From Tachypleus tridentatus (taxonomy: Eukaryota; Arthropoda; Merostomata; Xiphosura; Limulidae), in assembly GCF_004210375.1 (NCBI RefSeq), contig NC_134833.1, positions 140,794,127 through 140,858,126 of the forward strand: a stretch of DNA of 64,000 nucleotides. Reading direction: 5' to 3'. The position numbers and the translations under genes were made by a program. The number at the start of each line of letters is the position of its first letter. Within the stretch, counting starts at the first letter, position 1. Below, piece by piece: positions 1 through 13,260 of the stretch. The notes under the pieces are model-generated. The model worked only from the letters and a program-made list of their open reading frames with translations. It was not told the DNA's origin and did not search any database.

Positions 1-261
1 TATAAAGTATTGACCAAACTCTGCCAATGGACAAATTTGTTTTTAATATTCATTCGTACAGTTTTTATTGGTAGAGAGCCAAATGTATATACAAATGTTT
101 TGTCATTTGACATAAAGCTTGTTTAAATAACAGACCTCTGACTTTTCTTCAGAATGGTATGCAACAGTTACTTGTTTTCTTTAACATTTAATAATTCTGA
201 GATAAGAGAAGAAACTACTGTGGTTTATTTATAGTATTGATAAGAGCAGTCTATAAACGTT

Positions 262-446
262 ACAGCCTGGTGGCTAAGACAATCAACTTGCAACCGGTCA
301 TTTATGGGATTGAAACCCCAAATTTACTCATTCCTTCAGCCATGTAGAATTCTAACGTTATGATCAATCCTACTATTCATTTGATAAAGAGTAGTCTAAG
401 AGATGGTGATGACTAACTGCATTTCCTCTAGTCCATCTATTCAAAA
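262..446 (+). mobile_element. Degenerate family-1 SINE
   Basis: An eroded tRNA-like head is followed by the body motifs seen in younger copies elsewhere in the window: a 'GATCAATCCTACTATTC' equivalent, 'AAAGAGTAG', 'GGTGATGACTA' and 'TTTCCTCTAGTC'. The same insertion is present in copy B (11137-11303), so it predates the large duplication. Confidence 0.7.
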
Positions 447-3320
447 TATTGAGCATAGTAGGTCTGTATGAAATTGAAGGAATGACAGAAGTTTGTAAAA
501 TGTCTTAGGCTTTCTTGAACTTAATAATAACGTTTTCTTCAGATAAATCATGCTACAGGCTGATTAAATAAAATTACAGATAGTTCTTTATTGTAGAATT
601 GATTTACTGTGGTTGATTGCTGTCATTCTTTTAAATCATCCAATGAAAATAGTTTAACCGAAGTTCATTTATCGAGATGAAGTTGAAAAAAAATATGTAA
701 GAGACAAATGCAACTCAAAGAAATATTTGTTTTGTTCTTTAACATTTTTTTTATTACTTTTACCAAACTAGAAACTTGTGAAAAAAGATTGTTTATTAAG
801 TGTTTGGTTGTTTTTGTTTTGCAGAATTTTTGATTGAAATTCATAATTGTTAAATGTATTCAGAATGGGGGAAGAAAAAAAAAGAGCAAATTATTAGATG
901 GATACTTCAACAGTATGGTTTTACTTTCATCACATTTTGAACCATAATGTGTACAGACATTTTTTAAACATTTTTTTGCTTGTCTCAAAAGAACCCAAAA
1001 CAATTGAATAGGAAGGGAACTAATTCCCAGGTAGTATATCAATAAAAAGCTATGGGAACTGACCAGTGGCAAATTTAAGGTTGTGTGATTCCAGGGGCTG
1101 GTAATTTGTTTGGGCTTTATATCCCATGTAAATTTACATAGAATAAAATTATCAGTGGGCTTCCATTAAGAACATAGACCCTGGACCTCTGAGCCCCTCT
1201 AGCTCCTATATAAATACACCACTGGAACCAACACAGTTCACTAACAGTGAAGAAGCCTCTGTTTAAACTACTGCCATCTAGTGCTTAGTTGAAATATATA
1301 AGGTATCTCTAGAATATCAGAAGTCTCTCAAGTGTGATGGGTATGAATAAAGGTTATTCCAATCTAATAATGTTTAACTTTTTTTAACCTATCTGGAGTA
1401 GACACACAACACAGTGTCCACAAAAGAAAGGATGAAGTGCTAAGAGGTCTAGAGCTGTGGCACTCGCATCATTAAACCCTGTACTTCAACTATCTTCAGA
1501 GGAATAACATGTTGAAACCTTTAGAGTTATTTGTGTACCATTTTGTATTCTCTGCATTAAATGAATCCAATTATCCATCATATTTTGCACAAACTTGTAT
1601 TTAACTGAGTACTAATGTAAGACGTAACCTTACTATTTCTATTTAGCTTTCATGTTCATGATAGTAAAAAATTCAAATATGTAATCACTTGTTTTTTCCA
1701 GGTTTTATATATTAATGTGTTTTTATTGAGCCAGTTCTGTTTACTGATTTTTTACCATCATAGGTTAATGAAAACAAATCAACAGAACAATGTATATTTG
1801 TTTAGGTATTTTGAAGTTCACATTTGGTGTCTGTGTCCAGGATGATTGTTGATCTATCCACATTGGTATAGCAGTTATTCTAGAGACTTGCATCTCTAAA
1901 CCTTGAATTTTGATATCTGAAGTAAACACAGCACATGCTGTCTAATAAAAATTGACAAGCACCTGGACATTTTTCATAAAAAACAATTTTTTTGTTTTAG
2001 GGACTTCAACATGATGCTAATGTTACATAAAAAAAATTCACAGGCATACAAAGAATTTTTGGGACAAGTCAAAGTATATGCATGTGATGTCTTTGGAGAT
2101 GTCAGTTATGTAAGTAAATTTTGGAATATATGGACTTGAACTGCCTTTAAAAATAACAATATTCTCCTCCATGGATGAAAGAAAGATGGGTAAGAAAAAA
2201 TACTTTGAGAATTCAAAACAAGTTCCATTTACGAACCCTAACCCTCTTTCTGAATATATGATGAACAATCAGAATAAAACTACATATTTTAAAGCTAACA
2301 GTGTTCTAGTATGGTTAAAGACATGTAACAACAGAATATAATTCTAAACAGCACACTTAAGTTTATTATGGATACTAATATGTCAGTAAGTAACACAAGA
2401 GTCAGTTAGTACAACTGAACATCTATAAAAGTTCATCATCAATAGTTCTAGAAGTGTTTTGGAATTGCACTTCACATTTGCAATAAATACCACAAGTGAT
2501 ATCCATCTTGGAACATCCATATGACACACACAGCCATTGACTGCTCTTACATCAACATCTAACGTATATAAGAGGTTCCATGTGTGCTGCAGCTTTGTTG
2601 GTGATAATAGGTAAAATGAAACCATCTGTTATCATGCACCAGTAGTTCTCCTCATTTTTACAGTCTTTAATTAAATGACTCCAAGTACTGACTTGATGAT
2701 GAACTCGAACATGGAAGCAGGTTGTCCTGCTTGTAGGAAACGTGTTGATTAGGAACAAAATTTGACAGTGTCACCAGGTCTTTACAGTTCATATAAATCT
2801 TTGGATTTTGCTCTGTTTGTGTAGAAAGTATCTATGAAAGTGTGTTTAAACTTTTCACCGATATCCTGTAGCAAGTTGTTTGATGAAGGTGTGTCCTGAA
2901 ATTGAGTACTTCTGAATGTCATTGTTGTGATGACTGAAGGAGTTTGTGATGTTTAACTTTACTAATTCCATACACAGATGAACTCGTGTCCCACCCAGAT
3001 ACAGTGTAAGCAAAAGGTAAACACATGCATAATTCTCTCCCAATAACTTCTTTGGCCACCCAGATTGAAATGTACTGCTATTTGTATGCAGGAAAATATT
3101 TGCTGAATGATCTGTATAATACAATAGCAGTATTAGAGTATCTGTATTGTCTGCTGTGACAGTTACTTTTCATGGTTTTCTGTGAGTTCAAGTGCCTTTC
3201 AAAATATCACTACTCATCATCTCATTCCTGTCCTGCATGATCTACATTGATCACATTTGACTTAAAGTGATTTACTGCAGGGTTTATTACGTTTATTTAT
3301 TAAAAATGAGGCTTATCTGT

Positions 3321-3402
3321 AGGAACTGGAGTACTGTGATCACCATGGGAACTGGGGTACTGTTGTTGGTCACCATGGTAATTGGAGTACTGTTGTTGAT
3401 AA
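3321..3402. repeat. Short degenerate minisatellite
   Basis: About three copies of a roughly 30-bp unit containing ACTGGAGTACTGTTGTTG and CACCATGG. Non-coding. Confidence 0.55.
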
Positions 3403-6400
3403 TTATGTCAGCACATGATGTCTGCTGTATTCACCAGTTCATTCTGTTCTGATCCTTTTGTTGTATCTACTTCACAGCTGTGGAAGGTGATACATCCAGC
3501 ACTGTTCATTTGCTTTGTTTATACTACATTTTACACCAAATAATCAAATGTTATGTCCATTGTTCCAATTTTGGTCTGTGAATATGATGAATCAGAGCAC
3601 AGTCATCATACACTTTACCTGTCGTAGTAGAACAGAGTAATTGATTTGTTATATCTGTACTGATTTGAAGCAAATGTTTTGCTGGTTGTGACTTTAGGGT
3701 TTTCATAATACTTTATTACCTTGAAATAGGGCAGAAGACCCAGAGACAAGCTCGTATGTGAATATGCTCTTTACTGCAGCTCCACTGTTGTAAATAATGA
3801 AGAGAAGACAGCTCATCAGACGAACCTCTTTATTTCACACCTTGATTGTTTCCCTCAGGAGAGAGAAGTCTGTGGCTTGTTCTGTTCTTTTCATCTTCAT
3901 GTCCTCAGACTTCTGGTAATTTTGCTTCTCTTGAATTTTCCAACTAATATTAACGGTCTAATTGATTTTCACCCTTTAATTCACAGTCACCCTAGTGGCA
4001 ATGTTCCTCAGTTGATAAATTGTGAAAGACTTATTGGTCTTCAGGAGTGTTAGTTTTGGTAATATCATCTTGGTCATGTTTCTAGAGTCGTCAACAGTTT
4101 TCTTTTCATGCAAAAAAGTGCATTATTTAGGCCTAACTTTGACCTGAAACAAAAATATTTCCCTAGGTGATAACTTGTTTGAATATTTCTTGCAGATTTT
4201 AGATACCCGCATGCATGTTTTCATTTTTTTTTAATGGAAATTGTCTGTTTTGGCCATATTTTATTAATTTCTACTGGACTAATATAAGCCAGTCGTATAG
4301 TTCTGTGTTTAACAACAAATAAGATCATTTTTTTGTTATATTGATGCACATTTCTTCAAGAATCTCAGTAAAGCACAATATGGAAGCACAAAGTCTTTGG
4401 TAAAGCATTAACTTCCTCCAAATTTTACGTAGATTTATTTTTTGTCAGGGATTTGTTTTTGTTTATTGTTTAAAATGTGATATGTCTGTCTGCTTTTGTA
4501 AATGAGTCCTTTAGCATGATTCATGATATACTTAAAATCACCCATGTAATCTCTAGTTCATGAGATTTGTATTAAAAAGTTATTAAAAAATCAAGAATAT
4601 GGTGGGAGACTTATCCATCAGTGCTTCTCTCTCGTTCTTCCATAGCCTTTTGTTGAAGTATTTGTTTAATGTCAAAAATTAAACTGGTTCTTTTATAATG
4701 TGTTCCCTCCAAAATCATGGTTACCCTAATGTTTTAAATTTTATTTTTAGTAAAGAAAGAATTTTATTCTTGGTGTGGGAAGTAAATGTTTGTTCAATAA
4801 AAATTATGCCTTGTTTGTAGGAACTCTGGGTATTGTTGATTTGCCATATAAACATATGGTAGCTGATTTGTTATATCTGTGCTCATTCGAAGCAAATGCT
4901 TCGCTAATTCTGTTTTCAGGATTTTCCTCATACTTCCATCATTTTGAAATGGGCAAGTTCATATGTGAATGTACTCTTGTCTGGACTTGAAACTGATTTT
5001 GACACATTCGTTTGTCCTCTCGCAGTCAACAATGTGAATGTAAAGCTAGTCAACAATGTGAAACTGAAAAAGTACAGTGATGTCAGAATTAGATTTTCTA
5101 GTATCAACTCTCTTGATGGTATGTTTCATTTGCTGTAGTTGTGTTCAAAATAAAAATAATAATGAAAACAATGTTGTTTCCACATCCTCCACCTAGTTAA
5201 AGAAATATTTACTAAGTTTTGTTTTCTTGAAAGTTAAATGCTCTTTTTCTAAAATTCTCTTGCTGACTTCTTGTGATTCTATTAGTGAAGGGAGTCTTAA
5301 TTTTAAGTTTTCTAAAACCATTGGCTAAACTTTTATAATAAAAATTTTTATCTCATTTTGTAATCGAAGAGTTAGTTTACTATTCTGTCACAAAAAACTT
5401 TTGTTCTTTTTTTAAGTGCAAGAGAAATTTCTATCTTTTGAGATTTTCTGTGGAATTAGTAAATTTTAGGCTTCACTGTAATGAAGATAAAAATTTGTTG
5501 CTCTTATTTATTTTTCATTTGGGATTTATTGGGTGGATGTCATAGATTGTCCTTGTGTGAGAAGGTAGGATTACTGAAACTATGGCTTTACCATTTATTA
5601 AAGGCATTGTGATCTTTTATAAAAGAAATCTGTTTTCAAATGACTTACAACCTGTGAAATATCATACGAATTAGTTGGTTGTATTGACTGTTTCTCTTAC
5701 TGAAGAGTTAGAAAAATTTATTGAGAAAAAACATTAAAGATCCATACCTAGGTGACAGTGTTTACCTATTAATTAAAATATAATCTACTAAAAAGAATGT
5801 GCTCTTTCATTGTTAAGAGGTATTATTTAATAATGTTTGTGGTATTATTAGCTTCAGCATTAACACACCAGAATATTTTGTTTCATTTTTAGCTCATTCT
5901 GTTTAAACAATGCCCAATGTATAAACTTGTAGTAAAATCAAGTTATTCAAAATAAGATATATTTAGTATGTGTAAAGTGATTTTGACAAATAAGGTAAAA
6001 CAACAAACTGCATTTTTATTTGTAAATACTGCTAAAGGCAACTCAGTACTACATGTTCAAACTTGTAGAATGAGAGTTTTTGATAAGTAAAGGCTGATTA
6101 GATCATGTCTTAGTAAAGTCAAAAGTATATTTTCAAACTTTACCATAAATTAGAATGGAGGTTGTCACTCTTTGTTTATAGTATTTATGCTTATAAATAT
6201 TCAAAGTGATTCATCAAGTTTGTTACATTCTAACTCAGTAGTATGTGAGTTTGTATTTTAGTCTATAAAACCAGTTTCACACGTTTTATTGGGTGTTCAC
6301 AAATTGTGATAACTTTTTTTTACATTTGCCAAACACATTTAAATATTTTATTTCAAACCAGAGTAGAAAGTTAACCTACTGATTTATTTATGTTTTAGTT

Positions 6401-6734
6401 AGATCTAACTCTTACATTTAGTATGTAAAGTGCTTGCAAATTATTAACACTGTATCATATAATAAAATTACATTTTGTTATTACTTCTAGCTTGTATCTT
6501 TAATATAATATCCCACCAACTAAAAAATGTAAATAAGACAGTTTAATAATGAATTAATTTATGATATAAAACTATCCAAAGACATTTAATCTTTGTAGAT
6601 ATATTTATAGAAAATGGAAAAAAAAAAAGCAAGTGACAAACTTTGTACTCTTTTTAATGATAAATAAAAATACATTTTATGACCCCATTTCTGATGTGCT
6701 TTTTATTGAAGCAATTAGTGAGAGTCAGAAGTAT

Positions 6735-6940
6735 TTGAAGGTAGCTTTTAAAATGTCTTCAGCCAAATGAAATGCTGTTTTAAAAGCTACCTCCAACATC
6801 TTGGGGAGTCCAAACTTGACCCAAGGGGATATTTTTTGACACGACTTTTTTGCAAATATTTGAGCTGCCATGCAGAAAATCCATAGGTACATAAAAAAGT
6901 CATTTTGTTTGTCTAAAGGCATCTTAAAAGCTACCTCTGA
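6735..6940. mobile_element. MITE-like element with terminal inverted repeats
   Basis: The left end (GAAGGTAGCTTTTAAAATG) matches the reverse complement of the right end (GAGGTAGCTTTTAAGATG). A further internal inverted copy at about 6779-6798 forms a perfect 14-bp stem with the left end (GGTAGCTTTTAAAA). The element is about 206 bp with no transposase. The corresponding place in copy B of the segmental duplication lacks it, which suggests insertion after the duplication. I could not identify a target-site duplication. Confidence 0.55.
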
Positions 6941-7682
6941 TTTTTACCCCACATCCCCTTTACTGACAGTTAGAGATGATCAACAACATTTGTACAAATA
7001 GCCGCTACAAGTTTAGGACAGCTTGTACAAAGAAATAACACAGTATAAAGTTTCTGTCAAGACAACTGAATATTACATGTCTATGATTAATTTGTCTAAA
7101 CACGAGTTTATGTGGGGTGGCCAGATGTTCCAGTTTTGCTGCAATAGTGCTGTTTTTGGTGGTTTTCCCTGGTGCAGGGAGAAAAGTGATCTGAAACAAT
7201 AATACATTCCAGTTTTATAATAAAACCATCAAACTATTATTCACACAAAGTCACAAATATAATAGGTATACTTTACTTGACTTGTTGTTATGACACGTAT
7301 ACTATTGCTCCCAAACTCTCAAAAGTTTGATTTTATTTTCCATTTGTGTGTGGTAAGAAACCCAGGTCTGATTGTCTAAACATTTAAGGCAGCGTTTATC
7401 ACCAAAATATACTTTACACAATCGTGTATTTAATATTGTCCTAAAACAAAAAATAGAACTATATTCTCTTCGTAATTCAGAAAAATGTTTCACAGTAATG
7501 CTAAAACCTTAAAGCAGTATCTTTTAAAGTGTTATAGTTTCTTAAATAAATCCAGACATGAAGCAACCTATTTTAAGATAAAGTAGTTAATTAAAGATAT
7601 CATGGATGTATAATTTGACTTTTTATAGTAGACAGTTATTTTGGAAAAAATGTCAATATTAATATATTTGGAAATATTATGG

Positions 7683-7796
7683 AACAGATCAGTAAGTTAG
7701 CTTTAAATTTGTAATAATCATTTTTATATTAGTGTGGAACAGTTCAGTAAGTTAACTTTAAATTTGTAATAATCATTTTTAAATTAGTGGCAAGAC
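7683..7796. repeat. 57-bp tandem duplication
   Basis: Two adjacent copies containing CAGTAAGTTA and TTTGTAATAATCATTTTTA differ at a few positions. Non-coding. Confidence 0.75.
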
Positions 7797-8180
7797 TAGA
7801 TTGCCCAGGTGTTCTGCTTGGAAGTATCTACACTCTTAAGTTTATGCCATCACAGAAGCATATATATTTCAAAATTCCAAACTTGAAACCTTTTCAGTTT
7901 TAAAAAAAATATTTCGACTTAATAGAAAGGTTAAGGTACTGTAGTGTTCCAAAGAATGTAACAAGCACATCCTGTTCAACAGGGTGACAAACTTTGTCTT
8001 CACTAGCTTATCCTTTCTTTATTTCTAGTATTGCACTTTTTAAAACAATCAGGCCACCCAGTAATATCATATTGGAATTTTAGCCTGTGATTCTATGTAG
8101 TATCATAATAGAAAATCTGTTTTTTATAATAATAATATGACTTGCAAGAATAGTTAATTCATACAATAATACAAACATTC

Positions 8181-9249
8181 TTTGAAAATATGAGCAAGAT
8201 TTGAAGAGAATTGAATACATATCTTACTAATAAGTGTAGGTGGATTTTACGTTTAGAAAATGGGTGGTGTCATGAAATCAAAGTAATGCCTTCTATAGCA
8301 AGGTCACCTTAATATCAGATATGAGACTTGCAAAGCTAGATTCTTTATTAATTGTAATAACTTTATGAACTTTAAGGCTCCCAATTTTGTCATGTGTATG
8401 TAAGCAGTTTTTCTGTATGCTGTAAATACTTTAACCATTTAGGGGTGGGCAGGTTAAAGTACACGTCATGACCTTTAGAGCGTTATTTTTAAGTTTTATT
8501 AAATAACTTCACAATTACTCATAACACTATAAATACTCAATCTTTTTTCAGAGTATTTTTTATTCTTCATGTGTAATAAAAAAAAACTAAAATTTAAGTG
8601 TTTCTGAATAAAGAATTATTTGTTGTTGAATAAGTTTGTTGAAAGGAAAATCTTTTTTTTTTTAAATTTATGTACGTAAATATCTTTATGTGCCTTTATA
8701 GTGTACTGCTGAACTCCAAACATCCCAAAAGAATGATCACTATTCAAACACTTGTGATGTGTCTTGGAACAGCTGTGAACCATATACTGTAATAAATATT
8801 TTTACAGGTTCAAACTGCCATCTTATTACTCTGGGGAATTGATAAGTTTCATGTTTTGGACATCGTCACAACTCTTGAGAGTCAATTCCAACACTACCAA
8901 TAGCAAACACTCATCTGTTAAAGACTTTATTTTACAAAGTAAACACATAATCAGTAATGTAAAGAATAAGATTATATTTGCAGTACATGTATTTGTGTCT
9001 AATGTACAAATGCATATTAACTTTTTCATATATATACATTTTAATACTATGGAATAGAAATAAAGTTAAACATCTATTGCTTTGTTCCATTTATTTAAAG
9101 GACAATGAATTTGATATCACAAACCTAATTGGTCAAGTATATGAGAGCACTGCCATTATGAGCAGCAAGTGCTCTGGGGTTCAACAAAAAGTATGACAAA
9201 GCATACTTCAAACTATCAACATTCACTGTTGTCCTTCTCATTTTAATTT
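8181..9249. other. Intergenic, nothing recognised
   Basis: AT-rich sequence between copy A of the duplication and a minus-strand SINE. Short frames on both strands overlap each other in low-complexity DNA and resemble no protein I know. Confidence 0.5.
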
Positions 9250-9520
9250 GGTTTGTTTTGAATTTCGTGCAAAGCTACATGAGGCCTATCTATGCCAATC
9301 ATCTCTAATTTAGTAGTGAAAGAATAGATTGAAGGCAGCTAGTCATCACTACTCTGCCAACACTTGGGCTACTCTTTTACCAATGAATGGTGGGATTGAT
9401 CAACACATTATAATGCCTACACGTCTGAAACGATGAGCATGTTTGGTGGGAAGAAGTCTTGAATCCACAACCCTTAAATTGTGAATCAAGCATCCTAACC
9501 ACCCAGCATATGCTGAGTCC
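9250..9520 (-). mobile_element. Family-1 SINE, nearly full length
   Basis: On the plus strand it reads tail first (GTTTGTTTTGAATTTCGTGC), then the body, then the reversed tRNA-like head ending near CACCCAGCATATGC. About 270 bp and moderately decayed. Confidence 0.85.
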
Positions 9521-9539
9521 TTTAAGTTGAACAGAAAGA

Positions 9540-10530
9540 GTGAAATTTGTTACCCTTGTGTTCAGGTTTTTCTGAACACTTCAGATTTACTACAAGTCTT
9601 AAGTTTTCCAATGTTCATGAACAGTGGATTAATTTCAAAAAAAAAAGACGTGCACCCACATGGAACTTGAAACAATGTTGGAAACACTATAGGGTTGTCA
9701 ATGCTGTAAGATCAATTGTAGCAAGTTTTGACTGTTTTGTTGAATTTCTGTGACATGTTGACATAAGGTAACAACAATCGAGGCCAAGCATTAATATAAC
9801 CAGATATTAATATACTGCATGTCTTTTTCTGAATGACATTTTTACATGAATCAAAAGTACCAAATTAGATTACTTGAAAGCAGCATATCTCGCTGAGAAG
9901 TCTGCACATTATTGTCAACATTCATCACCAGAAATGTTGAAATCATTTTCAGTTACAGAGCTAAACGCTCTCAAATGTAGGCGACTTTAGGCAGGGGGTT
10001 ATGCAAGATTCATTTGGTATGACATGATCATCTTGTTTACAAACTGATAATTTTATTGGAGGACTAAACAAATGATTCAGTGGAGAAAATATCCAAATGC
10101 CCCACTCCCTGTCAGCAACTGACTCCAAATCTAAAAAAATTCCTCGATTTCGAGACTTAAAGTTTTACATCCCATTATGGGCTCAATCTTGAAGATGTAC
10201 AAATGAAAATGAGGACTATGAGAATGTATGATCATTTGAGTGTGACATTTGGAGCAGTCGAGAAGTTTGCAAAACATCTCAAACCCCTATTTATGGCTTT
10301 TATTTAACCCTACAAGGTTATAAAGATAGCAATAACTCTCTCGGTAAACAAAACTAGCTGTGAAAGGAGCTAAAGCTAAGAGTGATCAAAAATCACCTTA
10401 GAATCAGTATGGCAGATAAGATATTGAAAGGTCCAACAGTAATTTGCATGAACAGAGAATTTGCTCTATCCACTGATGTTGTTGACATGTTCTTTGCTAC
10501 ATTTCTGAGTACAACATTCAAGTTGATATA
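9540..10530 (+). mobile_element. hAT-type DNA transposon relic
   Basis: No frame stays open, but a plus-strand stretch at about 10370-10510 reads like the C-terminal dimerisation region of hAT/ZMYM-type transposases: RVIKNHLRISMADKIL, followed by VICMNREFALSTDVVDM. The expected family pattern is SFSKLK-IKN-LRSTM, then a conserved E/N-rich helix and an acidic C-terminus. Further upstream, 9630-9750 gives a weakly similar 'TW…AVRS' segment. Heavily decayed. The assignment rests on motif memory, so another cut-and-paste superfamily is possible. Confidence 0.45.
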
Positions 10531-11136
10531 AAATCAAAGAAGAGGATCACTCCAGTTGGTGGCCTGATAACAAGTTCATGTTTTTGACCATTATTCATCA
10601 ATTCACTTTTAAAGGGACTTGTTATTCATTCCCCCCAAAATGTTAGAATGATCAAAAACATTTTGATCCTTTCCAATCATGTATACAAGGAGGGTGGTTT
10701 CTAAGTGCTTTATTTAATTGTCAGATTATAGAAATCTATAGGTCCTGCAGTCAGAGACTTGGCCATCATTCTTTATTTTTCATTAAGTAAAAAGATATCA
10801 CTATCTTGGAAATTGAAAGTCCCCATTGTGACTACAAAATTGGTCAAAAAAAGTTATGCTTTTTAATTTTCAGCAAAGGTTTTCACACAGTGGATTTTTT
10901 TGCTGTTTTATAACTTATTTACCTTTAAGGTATTGACCATTCCCTGTTTTTAATATTCTTTATTACAGTTTTTATTGGTCATTAGCCAAAATTATTCTGT
11001 TATTTGACATAAAACTTGTTTAAATGACACACCTCTGACTTTTCTATAGAATGGTATGCAACAGTTTCTTGTTTGCACTTTATGATTCTGAGAGAAGAAA
11101 ATACTGTGATTATTATGGTACTGGAAAGAGCAGTCT

Positions 11137-11303
11137 ACAAATATCATGGCCTAACTCGTCAGTTATGGGATTGAAACCCTGTCACAGAATGTACTTGTTC
11201 TGTCAGCTGTGTAGAATTCTAATGTTATGAGCAATCCTACTGTTCATCTGATAAAGAGTAGTCTAAGAGCTGGTGATGACTAACTGCCTTTTCTCTAGTC
11301 CAT
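11137..11303 (+). mobile_element. Degenerate family-1 SINE shared with copy A
   Basis: Orthologous within the duplication to the SINE at 262-446, with the same truncations. Confidence 0.65.
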
Positions 11304-12360
11304 CTATTCAAAATATTGAAGGAAACTGAACAAACAAAAGTTTGTAAAATGTCTGTCTTTCTTAAACCTAATAATAATATTTTTCTTCAGCCAAATCAAA
11401 CTACAGGCTGATTAACTAGTTACAGATAGTTCTTTATTGTAGAATTGATTTACTATACTTAATCACTGTCATTCTTTTAAATCATCCAATGAAAACAGTT
11501 TAACTGAAATTCATCTTTCTCAATTAAAAATGTAATACAAAGAAATATTTGTGTTTTTAATATTTTTGACCATCTAGCTTCAAAAGCTGTAAAAAATTTA
11601 TGTAATGGTATTTTAGTTTTGAACTATTTTTTGTGTACTCTGTTTAATAAATTGAAGTATCTATTGTATTTAGATAGACACTAGTTTAAGACGTAACCTT
11701 AATACTTTCATTTATTTCTCATGTTGATAACAGTGAAAAATTAATTTTGTTTTTCAAAATTAGTGTTTTCATTTATCCAGTTTTGTTCAGGGAATTTTAA
11801 CATCATATTTTTAATGATTATAAATTAACAGAACCATATATATTTGTTTATACACATGATATTCTGATTTCACAGTTTGTGTGTTCAGAATGTTAAGGAC
11901 AATTTTTTATACCCTCATGACTGACCAGTAAATTTGAGGAACTACAACTCCAAACATTAGTTTTTGGTTTCTGCACTTGTGCTTAAAAACATCATAATTT
12001 TTTGTGGGTTATTTTGAAACATAAATGTTTTCTTAAAAATACTTAAAAGCACAATACTGATAACACATTTTTCTAAATGTTATGTACATTTATTTTTATC
12101 AGGGAATTTTTCACTTGTTTATTTTTTAAAATAGGATGTGTCTGTCTAATTTTGTAAATGATTCACTACTGTAAATTTTATTTTGTGAGTTTTCAAAATT
12201 ATTTAAAAAATATAGAAGTTTTTCATTCTTTAAACTACTATTTTTACAAATTGTGATTACCAGATTCTTTAAATTTAATTTTTAGTAAAATTATTTTTTA
12301 GCTAGTAGGAAAAGAGAGAAAATAACCAGTAAATGGTACAAGACTAGTGAAGACTTAATT

Positions 12361-12483
12361 GTTGTTGTTTTTTGTTATGCACAAAACTATACAAAGGCCT
12401 ATGTATACTCTGCCCATCATGGGTACTGAAACTCAGTTTCTAACAGTACAGGTCTGCAAACATATTACAGTGCCACTGGAGGC
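12361..12483 (-). mobile_element. Family-2 SINE
   Basis: A second, shorter tRNA-derived family. On the minus strand the head reads CCAGTGGCAC (A-box region), followed by a B-box-like segment (consensus GGTTTCGATACCC, eroded here), 'GGGCAGAG', and the same 3' tail type as family 1. It is absent from copy A, so it inserted after the duplication. Confidence 0.7.
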
Positions 12484-13079
12484 TTTAAATTAAGAGCGAC
12501 TTGTTTTGACACATTTATGTGTCCTCTTCTGTGTTATGGAACTGAGGAAAATACGTAAATGTGTCAAAAAATTACAGCAAAGGATACTTTGTTTCATTTA
12601 CTGTAATTTATTTTGCTAGCCTTTTAACTGTTACAATATTGCGTTTTAATTGTTTTTTTCCACTTCGTAACGATAACCTCTTAGGAACATCTTCCAGCTA
12701 CTTAACAAATATTGTTAAAGTTTGATTATTTTAAAAACTATTTGTTGATCTTCTCATCTTTGTATTAATAATCGAAATCTTAACTTTAAGTTACCTTTTT
12801 AAAACCCTTGACTCAAATTTTAAAATAAGAAAAGAGCTTCTTTTGCTCTGTAATGATGCCTTCTCACTAGCACTTGCTTCTTGGATATTTTGTTTAATTC
12901 AAGAGAATCTTAACTTCTATATTTTGACATCTTCATTCATGTTGGAATTAGTAAATTTTAGGCTTCCCTGTACTGGAGATAAAAATTAGTTTTTCTTGTT
13001 TTTTTTTCACTCAGAATTTATTGTGTGGAAGTCACAAATTGTCTTTGTGTGTGAAAGTAGAATTACTGAAACTATGGTT

Positions 13080-13260
13080 AAGTTTTTGTATCTCAGAGTG
13101 GCTGGTATGAGTATTAACACTTTTATTGATAAGAGAACAGTTAAGAAGATGACCTTGGAGGGTTGAAACGTTGTTCTAACTTTTCAATAAAAGTGTTGAT
13201 ACCCATACCAGCCATTCCGAGATACACTTTTATTTCAAGTGGGTTTCCCGTCAACAAGGC
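13080..13260. mobile_element. Fold-back insertion with a hammerhead-like core
   Basis: Arms at 13088-13133 and 13180-13225 are inverted repeats of 46 bp with about five mismatches. The loop contains GATGACC-TTGG-AGGGTTGAAACG. That pattern (CTGAAGAA, short stem, CGAAACG) is what I associate with the hammerhead-like terminal repeats of Penelope-like elements. Copy A lacks this insertion: its sequence passes directly from 'ACTATGG' to 'TTTATTAAAGG'. A decayed Penelope-like terminus is the best guess. Confidence 0.5.

Larger units (their letters stand above)
1..8180. repeat. Copy A of an old tandem segmental duplication
   Basis: Blocks here match, in the same order and orientation, blocks at about 10.93-14.17 kb. 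Examples are 7-240 with 10928-11120, 250-660 with 11140-11510, 1540-1810 with 11625-11910, 4400-4500 with 12065-12165, 5140-5760 with 12600-13440, 6400-6700 with 13490-13730 and 7860-8180 with 13865-14165. Matching blocks are clearly similar but diverged, with many indels. This copy is about 2.5 times longer than copy B, so either it gained insertions (for example 1810-4370) or copy B lost DNA. I see no host exon, although the whole stretch was examined on both strands. Confidence 0.75.

Noticed and set aside
4775-5138. Two overlapping plus-strand frames as a small gene
   Set aside because: They fall in a block duplicated at 12.3-12.6 kb, where the frame is not kept, so there is no sign of coding constraint.
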